DNA from: Paenibacillus sp. FSL H8-0332
GTDB lineage: Bacteria; Bacillota; Bacilli; Paenibacillales; Paenibacillaceae
Direction: 5' to 3'
Assembly (NCBI RefSeq): GCF_037963835.1
Contig: NZ_CP150145.1
Span: forward strand, 1,550,001-1,614,000
DNA length: 64,000 bases
The position numbers and the translations under genes were made by a program. Numbering within the stretch: position 1 is the stretch's first letter; each line of letters begins with the position of its first letter. Positions 26,830 to 35,039 of this stretch are shown piece after piece. Under the pieces are notes generated by a model that saw nothing but the letters and a program-made list of their open reading frames with translations, was not told the DNA's origin and searched no databases.

Positions 26830-29229
26830 ATGAGCAGCAATTCTATACAAGCAGAACAAGAAATCGATACCTATCAAGGCAAGGACCTCGGCTTAACCTA
26901 CACAGCGGAATATTGTGTATTCAAAGTTTGGGCGCCTACAGCCTTTACAGTAGCGCTCGTATTATATGCAACAGGCGGAAACGGGATGCCCCCGCAGACC
27001 CTAGATTATAAGGACAGCGGCAAAATTCTCGGCATGGAGCGCTCTGAGGGCGGGGTGTGGACGATCCAGGTTCCCGGTAACCTCAAGGGGAAATATTATA
27101 TGTACCGCGCCGTATTTGCGGACGGGTCGATTAATGAAGCGGCAGATCCTTATGCAGCAGCTGTATCGGCGAATGGAGTGCGGACGGCCATCGTGGATTT
27201 GTCTGAGACAGACCCGGACGGCTGGGAGAACGATGCTTCTCCGGTGCTGCCGCATCCGGCAGATGCTATAATTTATGAGCTGCATGTCCGCGATTTCTCG
27301 TCAGACCCTAGCTCCGGTCTGACGTATAAGGGGAAATTCAAGGCCTTCACCGAGACCGGCCTGCGGGATGAAGCGGGTCACTTGCTGGGCGTTGATCATC
27401 TGGCTGAGCTGGGCATCACACATGTTCATCTGATGCCGGTCTTCGACTATCAGACAGTGGATGAGCTGGGCAAGGCAGGGGAAGAACCGGCGTCTTCGAT
27501 CTTCACGGACTATAACTGGGGCTACGATCCCCAGCACTATAATGTGCCGGAAGGCTCCTACAGCACAGACCCAGCTAACCCGCTTACCCGTATCCGGGAA
27601 TTCAAGGAGATGGTCCAGGCGCTGCACAGCCGCGGTATCTCGGTGATTATGGATGTGGTCTACAATCATACCTATGGCTTCCAGAAGGGACCCTTCCAGC
27701 CGCTGGTACCGGACTATTTCTACCGTCATGATCAGAGCGGCCGGCTCTCTAACGGCTCGGGCGTCGGCAATGAGCTGGCTACAGAACGGCCGATGGTCCG
27801 CAAGTATATCAAGGATTCCCTGTCCTACTGGGCTAAGGAGTACCATATTGACGGGTTCCGCTTCGATCTGATGGGGCTGATGGACAGCGTGACCATGCGC
27901 GAGATTACCGAGGAGCTGCGGCTGGAGATTAATCCGGGGCTGCTGCTCTATGGTGAGCCCTGGACCGGCGGCGACTCCCCGCTTGCCTCCAAGACGCTGA
28001 AGGGCGTACAGCGCGGCAAAGGCTATGCCGTCTTCAATGACAACTTCCGCGCAGCCATCAAGGGAGACAGCGACGGCTGGGGTAAGGGCTTCGTAACCGG
28101 AGAATACGGCAAGGAAGGCGCGATAGCGTCCGGGGTAAGCGGGGCGATTCATGAATTCACCGATGCGCCTGCAGAGACCGTGAACTATGTAACCGCACAT
28201 GATAATCTCAACCTGTGGGACAAAATTCTGGCGACCCGGGGACTTCGCGGGGAAGCCGGACTGCCGGATCTTGAGGGCGGCAAGCTGCGGGGCGGCGGGG
28301 ATCTTAAGGCCGCAGTAGAGCAGTCGAATCCGTATGTGGGAGTAGATCCCGAGAATGTGCTGGACAATGAGACGGTACGCCGTTCGTTGCTGGCTAACGG
28401 AATCATTCTGACCTCGCAGGGAATTCCGTTCCTCCATGCCGGGGATGAGCTGCTGCGCAGCAAATACGGAGATCATAACAGCTACCGCAGTCCGGACTGT
28501 ATCAATGCGATCCGCTGGGAGAACAAAAGCAAATTCATTGCAGTATTTCAATATTACAAAGGGCTGATTGAGCTGCGCCGGACACATCCGGCCTTCCGCC
28601 TGCACGGGCGCCAGGAGATTGAGCGCAGTCTTGAGTTCCTGCGCTGTGACGGCGGAGTCGTTGCCTATAGACTGAAGGATAACGCCGGTGGAGATACATG
28701 GAATAATATCGTGGTGATCTATAATGCCAACATGGAGCCGGTTACCCAGTGCCTCCCGGAGACCTCCGGCTGCTGGAACATCGTAGTCGATCATGCCCAT
28801 GCCGGACCGGAAGCCTTCCGGCAGACGGAGAGCGGCAGTGTAGAGGTCGCCGGACTGTCGGTGATGGTTCTCTATGATAAATACGGGGAGCCTGAGCCGA
28901 GGTCGAAGATTGTGGAAGTTCATTATGACCGGCCGGACGGCGACTACCGGGGCTGGAATCTCTGGGTGTGGGGTACAGGCATTCAGGATGGACAACGGGA
29001 CTTCCAGCATATGGAGGACGGCCATGCCGTAGCACGGATTGAAGTGCTGCCCGGGACCTCCACGATAGGCTACATCCTCCGGCTGAACGACTGGGAGGAG
29101 AAGGACGGCACCGCTGACCGCTTCATCGACTGCTCGGGCAGCGGGGAGCAGGTCATTAAGGTGACCGTTCGGGAGCGTAGTCCGGAGCATAGCACCGAAC
29201 TGGCTGATCCATTGCAGCAGACCAGCTAG
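26830..29229 (+). CDS. pulA: Type I pullulanase (GH13)
   Basis: Hydrolyses alpha-1,6 branch links in pullulan, starch or glycogen limit dextrins. The 799 residues begin without a signal peptide, as in the AmyX-type intracellular or leaderless pullulanases. Order: a CBM48-like beta domain with FKVWAPTA (about 25-130), then the GH13 barrel with the pullulanase block YNWGYDPQHYN, and conserved regions DVVYNHTY, GFRFDLMG (nucleophile Asp near 347), YGEPW (acid Glu near 375) and TAHDN (Asp near 457). The last 100 residues add a second beta domain (RPDGDYRGWNLWVWG) that looks like a C-terminal PUD/CBM-type starch-binding module, less usual in short AmyX proteins. The start ATG follows GGGATGGTG. 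A terminator follows. Confidence 0.92.
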   Translation: MSSNSIQAEQEIDTYQGKDLGLTYTAEYCVFKVWAPTAFTVALVLYATGGNGMPPQTLDYKDSGKILGMERSEGGVWTIQVPGNLKGKYYMYRAVFADGSINEAADPYAAAVSANGVRTAIVDLSETDPDGWENDASPVLPHPADAIIYELHVRDFSSDPSSGLTYKGKFKAFTETGLRDEAGHLLGVDHLAELGITHVHLMPVFDYQTVDELGKAGEEPASSIFTDYNWGYDPQHYNVPEGSYSTDPANPLTRIREFKEMVQALHSRGISVIMDVVYNHTYGFQKGPFQPLVPDYFYRHDQSGRLSNGSGVGNELATERPMVRKYIKDSLSYWAKEYHIDGFRFDLMGLMDSVTMREITEELRLEINPGLLLYGEPWTGGDSPLASKTLKGVQRGKGYAVFNDNFRAAIKGDSDGWGKGFVTGEYGKEGAIASGVSGAIHEFTDAPAETVNYVTAHDNLNLWDKILATRGLRGEAGLPDLEGGKLRGGGDLKAAVEQSNPYVGVDPENVLDNETVRRSLLANGIILTSQGIPFLHAGDELLRSKYGDHNSYRSPDCINAIRWENKSKFIAVFQYYKGLIELRRTHPAFRLHGRQEIERSLEFLRCDGGVVAYRLKDNAGGDTWNNIVVIYNANMEPVTQCLPETSGCWNIVVDHAHAGPEAFRQTESGSVEVAGLSVMVLYDKYGEPEPRSKIVEVHYDRPDGDYRGWNLWVWGTGIQDGQRDFQHMEDGHAVARIEVLPGTSTIGYILRLNDWEEKDGTADRFIDCSGSGEQVIKVTVRERSPEHSTELADPLQQTS

Positions 29230-29236
29230 AACATAA

Positions 29237-29288
29237 GAAGAGCTGATTAGTTCCATCTCCTGGGGGAGGGGGCTAATCAGCTCTTTTT
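29237..29288. terminator. Terminator between convergent pulA and the GGDEF gene
   Basis: AAGAGCTGATTAG pairs with CTAATCAGCTCTT over 13 bases. Five T follow on the plus strand. It can also stop the leftward GGDEF transcript, though T is sparse there. Confidence 0.85.
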
Positions 29289-29327
29289 GGCTAGGAGTTA
29301 TAGATAGGGAGTCGGCATCCGCTGGTG

Positions 29328-30938
29328 CTAGTTCCGCTGATCACTGTATTTCTTATCCACATGCTCGCTGTACAGGTTAGCCTCATTGCCGCCATGGTTC
29401 TTGGAGCGGTACATCGCAAGATCGGCGGCACGGAGCAGCTCGTTGATGCTGCTGCCGTGCTGCGGGTACAGCGCCACGCCTATGCTGGCAGAGGTGTGGA
29501 AGCTGGAGCCCTGGTTAACGGACCAGGATTTGCTGAACAGCTGGAGCAGACGGTTCAGCAGCTCGTCCAGCATTTGCGGGCTGCTGAACCGGTGCAGCAC
29601 TACGGCGAATTCATCCCCGCCGATCCGGAAGGCCTGGCCGGAGCCCTTCACGGTCTGCTGCAGCTCCCGGGAGAGCAGCTGCAGGAATTCATCACCGGCC
29701 AGATGGCCGAGTGTATCATTGAGCTGCTTGAACCGGTCGCAGTCCAGCAGCGCCACGGCGATCTCCTGCCGGCGCTCCTCGGGCTGGTTGATCAGGTTCT
29801 CCATGTACATTTTGAAATGGGCACGGTTGGGAATCGCCGTCAGATGATCATAGAAGGCCAGCTTGTGCAGCCGCTCCTCATATTGCTTGCGCTGGGTAAT
29901 CTCACGTGATACGAGCATGAACTGCGCCGGGAAATTGCGGCTGCCCGCAATAGGGGTAACCTTGGTCTCCAGCCACACCCAGTGCCCTTCGGCCGAACGC
30001 ATGCGCAGCTCGGATATTCTCGGTGAAGACTGCACCACACTCTTGAGCTTGGCCCAGGAGATCTCGGCTTCACGGATATAGTTGGAGAGCGGCGCCCCTT
30101 TGCTCGGCACATAACCAAGCGCAGTTGCATGGGAAGGGGACGCATACAGAATGAGACCGTTCGGGTCTGTCAGCACGATAAAATCAGACATCGTCTCACC
30201 GATCAGCTGATAGAGCGACTTCTCATCCTGCATTTCATTCTGCAGCGAGATCAGTCTGCGGCTGAGATAGAAGATGACCAGTACAAGCAGGAACAGGAAT
30301 ACGGAGTAGACGGCGAACAGGGAGCTTTTGAGATTATTGAACTCCGTCATCACCTGGTTGGCATAGCTGTCAATCCGATCCTCTGCCTGATTCAGGACCT
30401 CCCGTACCTCATTTAGCTCTGTATGTATGGTGAGGGCTGAGTAGAATGCGGGGTTCCAGTCGCTCTGGACGCGCTGCGAGATCAGCTCCCGGCCGCTATC
30501 CCTCCATGTGGTAAGCGTAGTCCCGAAGTGATCCAGCTCGTTCCTCAGCTCGTCCAGCAGCAGCTCGCTCTGCTTCATTCCATTGAACGGGCTCTTCACG
30601 GAATTCAGGTTATAACGTGCGGTACTGACCCGCTGCAGCGCCTGGGCATTATTGTCCTCGAATTCTTGCGACAGCGTACTGCGCTGCGCACTGGTCAACG
30701 CTCCCCCGACTGTGGTCTGAAGCGCAAGGGCCGCCTGATACAGGTCCCGGTCAGCGTTCAGAATAAGCTCGGAATTCTGATAGACGTCACTGTATAGAGA
30801 GTCGGATAATTTGTTCATCGTATGATTCAGAATCAGTAGAGAGGCCACACTGATGCCAACCAGGAGAACGGAGATGGAGGTGAATAGTATAATCAATCTG
30901 CGTGTACTTGTGTTTTCCGAAAAAACTGCCACTGTCAT
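29328..30938 (-). CDS. Membrane sensor diguanylate cyclase (PAS-GGDEF)
   Basis: Predicted to make cyclic di-GMP from two GTP. In order: a membrane helix (about residues 14-34), an extracytoplasmic helical sensor of some 200 residues rich in predicted coiled coil, a second membrane helix (about 240-260), a PAS domain (about 275-390), and a GGDEF domain with LTAIPNRAHF and RIGGDEFAVVLH. The active-site GGDEF is intact. The sequence CDRFKQLND precedes it; an RxxD inhibitory site is not obvious. The ATG at 30938 is immediately preceded by GGGGAGAGG; a GTG two codons later at 30932 has better spacing and may be the real start. The frame is open to 31064, but that extension is poorly supported. No EAL or HD-GYP protein lies in the window. 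Confidence 0.9.
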   Translation of the reverse strand: MTVAVFSENTSTRRLIILFTSISVLLVGISVASLLILNHTMNKLSDSLYSDVYQNSELILNADRDLYQAALALQTTVGGALTSAQRSTLSQEFEDNNAQALQRVSTARYNLNSVKSPFNGMKQSELLLDELRNELDHFGTTLTTWRDSGRELISQRVQSDWNPAFYSALTIHTELNEVREVLNQAEDRIDSYANQVMTEFNNLKSSLFAVYSVFLFLLVLVIFYLSRRLISLQNEMQDEKSLYQLIGETMSDFIVLTDPNGLILYASPSHATALGYVPSKGAPLSNYIREAEISWAKLKSVVQSSPRISELRMRSAEGHWVWLETKVTPIAGSRNFPAQFMLVSREITQRKQYEERLHKLAFYDHLTAIPNRAHFKMYMENLINQPEERRQEIAVALLDCDRFKQLNDTLGHLAGDEFLQLLSRELQQTVKGSGQAFRIGGDEFAVVLHRFSSPQMLDELLNRLLQLFSKSWSVNQGSSFHTSASIGVALYPQHGSSINELLRAADLAMYRSKNHGGNEANLYSEHVDKKYSDQRN

Positions 30939-31064
30939 CCTCTCCCCGCACAGAACTTTTGCAAATCTCATTGGTGTAGCTTTGGTGCATGCGAAACGAA
31001 TCCTTATGCGGAATATGGCTTCATGCAGGCATGTAAGAGAGTATACGTTAGCGAGTCCTAGCAA

Positions 31065-31388
31065 GCAGGGGAAGAAGGAGGCAATGGAAAGAATAGTTTC
31101 CGGTTAGGTCGCGGTTTCTTTTCACCAGTATATAGGACATCCCTTAAGCAGAGCAATTGCTGAAAAAATAATAAGCCCCGTCAGCTTCCGCTGCCGGTTG
31201 TACAGGCCGTGAAGCGGACCCTGGAGCCGGAAGGGAAGAGTGGAGACATATCAGTTACAGCCGAAACAAAGAACTATTATGTATATCTTACTTCTATGTA
31301 AAAGGTATTCTGACCTTTGAGTCCTATTACCCACTTTTACTGCAAACGATACCCCTTTGGTATCAATTGTGCATTAAAAATATAATAG
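31065..31388. other. Intergenic stretch without recognised features
   Basis: The gap lies between the divergent 5' end of the GGDEF gene and the 3' end of the export operon. It is AT-rich from about 31250 on. A weak CTTCCG/CGGAAG pairing spans 31186-31230. No open frame, repeat or known RNA was recognised. Confidence 0.3.
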
Positions 31389-31428
31389 AAAAATCCGTCA
31401 GTCCCATAGATCTGAGACTGGCGGATTG
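31389..31428 (-). terminator. Terminator of the MacAB-like export operon
   Basis: On the minus strand AATCCGCCAGTC pairs with GACTGACGGATT (one G-U), followed by TTTTTC. It lies 33 bases after the permease stop. Confidence 0.85.
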
Positions 31429-31460
31429 AACAGCAGAGTGTAATCTGCAATAGGATGATG

Positions 31461-32633
31461 CTATTCGTTGCGCAGTGCATAAATAGGGCGCATTCTTGCA
31501 GCCTTGCTTGCAGGAATCATTCCGAAGAGGACACCGATGATCAAGGAGAATGAAAAGGAGATCAGCACCATATTCCAGGAGGGCGCCACATTCAAGGCGG
31601 TATAATTACCGACAGCCCAGCTGGCGCCAAGTCCCAGTGCGACTCCGATCAGGCCTCCGGTTCCGCTTAAGACCACGGATTCGATCATGAACTGCATCAT
31701 AATATTCTTTTTTTTGGCCCCGATGGCCTTGCGGATGCCTATCTCTCTGGTTCGCTCATTGACTGAGACAATCATAATGTTCATAATCCCTATCCCGCCT
31801 ACAAATAACGAGATACCGGCGATACCGCCAAGTGCCATGGACAGAGTAGCGCTGGTCTCATTTACCGTTTCCAGCATCTCCCGGGAATCAAAGACAGAGT
31901 AGGCATTCTCGGCTGCACTGAATTTGGCAGTAAGGCTGGCCTCCAGCTTGGTTTTGACATCATCCACATTGTCATTGGAAGTGGTTGTGAGGGTAATGGA
32001 GCGGACTCCCTTGCTCTGCAGGAACCGTTCGGCTGTAGAGATGGGGATCAGCAGCTTCTCGTCGCTTGAGCCGACGCTGGTGGAGCCTTTACTCTCCAGC
32101 AGCCCGACGATCTTGAAGCTGCTTCCGTTGATCTGTACCTTTTGGCCTACAGGATTATCTGTACCGAATAGATCCTCCGCTGTATCTGATCCGATTAAAG
32201 CAACCTTCTGCCGGTATTCTGTATCCATCTCAAGCAGAAATCTTCCGGATTGTACATGGAAATCCTGAACCTCTTCGTAGGCAGGTGTAATACCTTCTAC
32301 AGATACGGAAACGTTCTCGGTACCGTACTTGGCGGTAACGTTTCCGTTGATGACCGGGGATACATTGTCCACCCCTTCAATCTCACCGAGGGCCAAGGCT
32401 TCTTCGTAAGTTAGCGAAGTAGTGGCTCCGCGGCCCATAATGTTGACGGTCAGCTGGTTGGTTCCCAGGGAGCTTAGGGACTCTGTAATCTGCGAGGTGG
32501 TGCCCTGACCCACAGCGACAAGTGCAATGACGGAGGAGACCCCGATAATAATGCCCAGCATGGTAAGAAAGGCTCTTATTTTACTGCTCAGGATACTTTT
32601 GAAGGCCATTTTCATACTCTGGTACAGCATCAT
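31461..32633 (-). CDS. MacB/FtsX-type ABC permease
   Basis: A 390-residue permease of the MacB/LolC family. A first helix lies at about residues 20-43 (FLTMLGIIIGVSSVIALVAV). A large extracytoplasmic MacB-core domain follows (about 50-265), then three C-terminal helices flanking the conserved block NERTREIGIRKAIGAKKKNI. These proteins work as mechanotransmitters, driving substrate export outside the membrane rather than classical transport. The start overlaps the ATPase stop by four bases. It is the last gene of the five-gene leftward operon. Whether it expels antimicrobial peptides, lipids or the operon's own exported products is not visible. Confidence 0.9.
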   Translation of the reverse strand: MMLYQSMKMAFKSILSSKIRAFLTMLGIIIGVSSVIALVAVGQGTTSQITESLSSLGTNQLTVNIMGRGATTSLTYEEALALGEIEGVDNVSPVINGNVTAKYGTENVSVSVEGITPAYEEVQDFHVQSGRFLLEMDTEYRQKVALIGSDTAEDLFGTDNPVGQKVQINGSSFKIVGLLESKGSTSVGSSDEKLLIPISTAERFLQSKGVRSITLTTTSNDNVDDVKTKLEASLTAKFSAAENAYSVFDSREMLETVNETSATLSMALGGIAGISLFVGGIGIMNIMIVSVNERTREIGIRKAIGAKKKNIMMQFMIESVVLSGTGGLIGVALGLGASWAVGNYTALNVAPSWNMVLISFSFSLIIGVLFGMIPASKAARMRPIYALRNE

Positions 32634-33331
32634 GAATGTGCCACCTTCCGATCCTCTACAAGATCCCCGTCTTGAATCCGGATAATCCGTTTGGCCTGCT
32701 CGGCAATCTCCAAGTCATGCGTGATCAGAATAATGGTATGCCCCTGTTCGTTGAGCTCCTTAATCATTTGCAGAACTTCCTGGCCTGTCTTGGAGTCCAG
32801 CGCTCCGGTCGGCTCATCGGCAAGAAGAATAGGAGGGGTTCCAGCAAGGGCGCGGGCAATAGCCACACGCTGCTGCTGGCCTCCGGACAGCTCGGAGGGA
32901 CGGTGATTCATTCTGCTCTCCAGGCCTACCCGGACCAGGGCACTGCGGGCAATTTCTCTGCGCTCCCTGTGGGACATTCCCCGGTAGATCAAGGGCAGCT
33001 CCACATTCTCTACCGCTGATAATTTCGGCAGCAGATTGAAGTTCTGAAATATAAAGCCGATCTTCTCGTTGCGGATCTGGGCCAGCCTGTTGTCAGACAG
33101 CCTGCGGATCTCCTGGCCGTCCAGGAAATAATCGCCTTCATTAGCCACATCCAGGCAGCCCAGCATGTTCATCAGGGTGGACTTGCCTGACCCTGACGGG
33201 CCGATGATCGCAACGAATTCACCGTGATTAATGTTGAAGCTCAGGCTCCTCAGAACCGTCATCGATTCTCCGGCCATCGTGTAGCTATGCTGCATATTCT
33301 CAACCCGGATCAGCGGCTCTGGTGAGATCAT
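32630..33331 (-). CDS. MacB-type ABC transporter ATP-binding protein
   Basis: A 233-residue ATPase of the LolD/MacB class. Walker A is GPSGSGKST, the Q-loop is in [10 protein letters not shown], the signature is [15 protein letters not shown], Walker B is [12 protein letters not shown] (the characteristic GALD extension), and the switch His is in ITHDLE. It pairs with the permease encoded four bases into its end. It also overlaps the adaptor gene by four bases, so all three should be made in fixed ratio. Confidence 0.93.
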   Translation of the reverse strand: MISPEPLIRVENMQHSYTMAGESMTVLRSLSFNINHGEFVAIIGPSGSGKSTLMNMLGCLDVANEGDYFLDGQEIRRLSDNRLAQIRNEKIGFIFQNFNLLPKLSAVENVELPLIYRGMSHRERREIARSALVRVGLESRMNHRPSELSGGQQQRVAIARALAGTPPILLADEPTGALDSKTGQEVLQMIKELNEQGHTIILITHDLEIAEQAKRIIRIQDGDLVEDRKVAHS

Positions 33332-34626
33332 CGTCCGCCACCTCCACCGCTGAAGCCGCCGCCGCTACCCCCGCTACCTCCGCCGCCGAAGCCGCCCATC
33401 CCGCCGCCAGCACCTCCGCCGGTCATTCCTCCGCCGCCGAAGCCACCCATACCGCCCATGCCGCCTTGCTGCGGGGAGGTAGCACTGCCTGAGGAGATCA
33501 CGGTCGGGAGGATCACTTCATCCCCTTCACTTAAGCCGCTGACGATTTCGATGCTGCTCTCATTGTGGATACCGGTCTCTACGGCCACTCGTTTCATGCC
33601 TGAGGCGAAACCGGCTGCTCTGCCGGGGAACTCCGCGCCAGCAGAGGACTTGGAATCAGCCGCACCTCTGTCCGTTGTGTCAGCTTGTTCATCCAGGGTC
33701 CCTGGCACATTGACGAAGGATTTCCCGTTTATCTTCGTTACAGCTTCGATGGGAACGGTCAGAATATCCTTCTTCTCTTCGATTGTAATCGCCACCTCCG
33801 CAGACATGCCGATAAGCACACCCTCCGAGTCATTTAATCCTACAGTGACGTTAAACAGGGAGACACCGTTAGAAGAGGTACCTTCTTTGGCGATATCTAT
33901 GACCTTGCCGGTAAACGCCTTGTCCTCAAGCGCATCCAATGTGATCGTAGAGGCTTGATCCAGCTTGATTTGGGGGATATCCAGCTCGTCTACCTGCACC
34001 GTTACGCTCAGGTTAACATAGTCGGTCATTGTGAACAGCTCTGCACCATTCTGGGCCTGTTCGCCGTCCGTAATATTCACGGCAGTAATCGTTCCATCGA
34101 TCGGAGCGGTCAGCGGATCAGGCGGAGCCATATCTTCATGGATGGCAGCGATGGATTCCTGCCCGTCCGCAATATCGCTATTGGCCTTATCAATGGCTTT
34201 TTTTGCCGCTTCCAGCTCTTCCTCTGTCGCGTTATTCATAGCCAGCGTCTTGTAGCTCTCCTGTTTATTCTCCAGCTCTGTCTTGAGATTCTCCAGCGAC
34301 TTTGTGGCTTCCTTCAGCTTATCGTCCAGATCGCCCGCGACAAATGTGATCAGCACAGCGCCTTTTGTAACGACATCGCCTTTCTTAACCATGACCGTAT
34401 CGACCTTCCCGGCTTCTTTGGTGCGGATGCTCTCGCTGTTGATCGCCGATACTGCACCTGAACCTGAGACTCCCACCAGGATATCTCCCTTACTGGCAAC
34501 TGCCGTATTCAGCGGAGCGGCATTGATCTGCCGGTTCTGATCCGGCCAGAGCCTATAGCCCGCAATCCCGGCAATAGCAACGATAACTACAGTTGAAGCG
34601 ATAATAATGATCTTCTTCTTGTTCAT
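33328..34626 (-). CDS. Membrane-fusion-type efflux adaptor with glycine-rich tail
   Basis: A 432-residue HlyD/MacA-type adaptor, anchored by an N-terminal helix (about residues 4-22, IIIIASTVVIVAIAGIAGY). Two half lipoyl motifs flank a coiled-coil hairpin (about 100-165), followed by beta-barrel and membrane-proximal domains. In Gram-positive bacteria such adaptors pair with MacB-like ABC transporters without an outer-membrane channel. The last 50 residues are almost pure Gly with Met, Phe and Ser (GGMGGMGGFGGGG and similar), an unusual low-complexity tail that would lie outside the membrane. It overlaps both neighbours by four bases. Confidence 0.88.
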   Translation of the reverse strand: MNKKKIIIIASTVVIVAIAGIAGYRLWPDQNRQINAAPLNTAVASKGDILVGVSGSGAVSAINSESIRTKEAGKVDTVMVKKGDVVTKGAVLITFVAGDLDDKLKEATKSLENLKTELENKQESYKTLAMNNATEEELEAAKKAIDKANSDIADGQESIAAIHEDMAPPDPLTAPIDGTITAVNITDGEQAQNGAELFTMTDYVNLSVTVQVDELDIPQIKLDQASTITLDALEDKAFTGKVIDIAKEGTSSNGVSLFNVTVGLNDSEGVLIGMSAEVAITIEEKKDILTVPIEAVTKINGKSFVNVPGTLDEQADTTDRGAADSKSSAGAEFPGRAAGFASGMKRVAVETGIHNESSIEIVSGLSEGDEVILPTVISSGSATSPQQGGMGGMGGFGGGGMTGGGAGGGMGGFGGGGSGGSGGGFSGGGGGR

Positions 34627-35039
34627 TGTGCAGCTCCTTCGGAGGAAGAGGTGGTTGCTTTGGTGGTAACCTCAAGGGAATAGGCCTGACTGGCGAGCTC
34701 CGTCCGCATTCCCTGGAATTCATCGTAGAATTTAAGGGCGTAGGTGCCGGAGCTGAGATTTTTGAACAGGACGCTGGTAAGGGTCGTAGAATAAGAGCTG
34801 TTTGTTCCCAGTGTCAAGTCGGTGCCAAGCGTCAGTGCTTTCTCGTGAGACTGCCCATAAGGATCTATAACCTGAAGGATGAGCTTATGCTGGTAAGCGC
34901 CTGTCTGATAGGCAGTATCCTGATTGAGGTTGTAATTGAACGTCACAGCAATGCTGCTTGCGCCTTTGGTGAGTTCCCCTGAAGAGCTGGTAACTGCCAG
35001 CGTATAAGGGAAGATTGGAACGGAAGCCAGATTGTTCAA
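34623..35039 (-). CDS. Short beta-rich protein, possibly the severed C-terminal domain of the preceding gene
   Basis: 138 residues read from a TTG that overlaps the stop of the upstream ORF (TTGA). The content is Ser/Thr-rich with alternating beta pattern (TFNYNLNQ, LILQVIDPYG, YALKFYDEF), like an extracellular Ig-type domain, yet it has no signal peptide. AGGG lies seven bases before the TTG, so coupled translation is possible. The alternative is a frameshift. One extra G in the GGG at 35047-35049 would join the upstream frame straight into this one (..APAG then VTPLNNLASV). I cannot decide from sequence alone; function is unknown either way. Confidence 0.6.
   Translation of the reverse strand: MNNLASVPIFPYTLAVTSSSGELTKGASSIAVTFNYNLNQDTAYQTGAYQHKLILQVIDPYGQSHEKALTLGTDLTLGTNSSYSTTLTSVLFKNLSSGTYALKFYDEFQGMRTELASQAYSLEVTTKATTSSSEGAAQ

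Noticed and set aside
27301..29256. 651-codon open frame antisense to pullulanase
   Set aside because: Wholly within a certain sense gene, with no known motifs, no ribosome site and no promoter.
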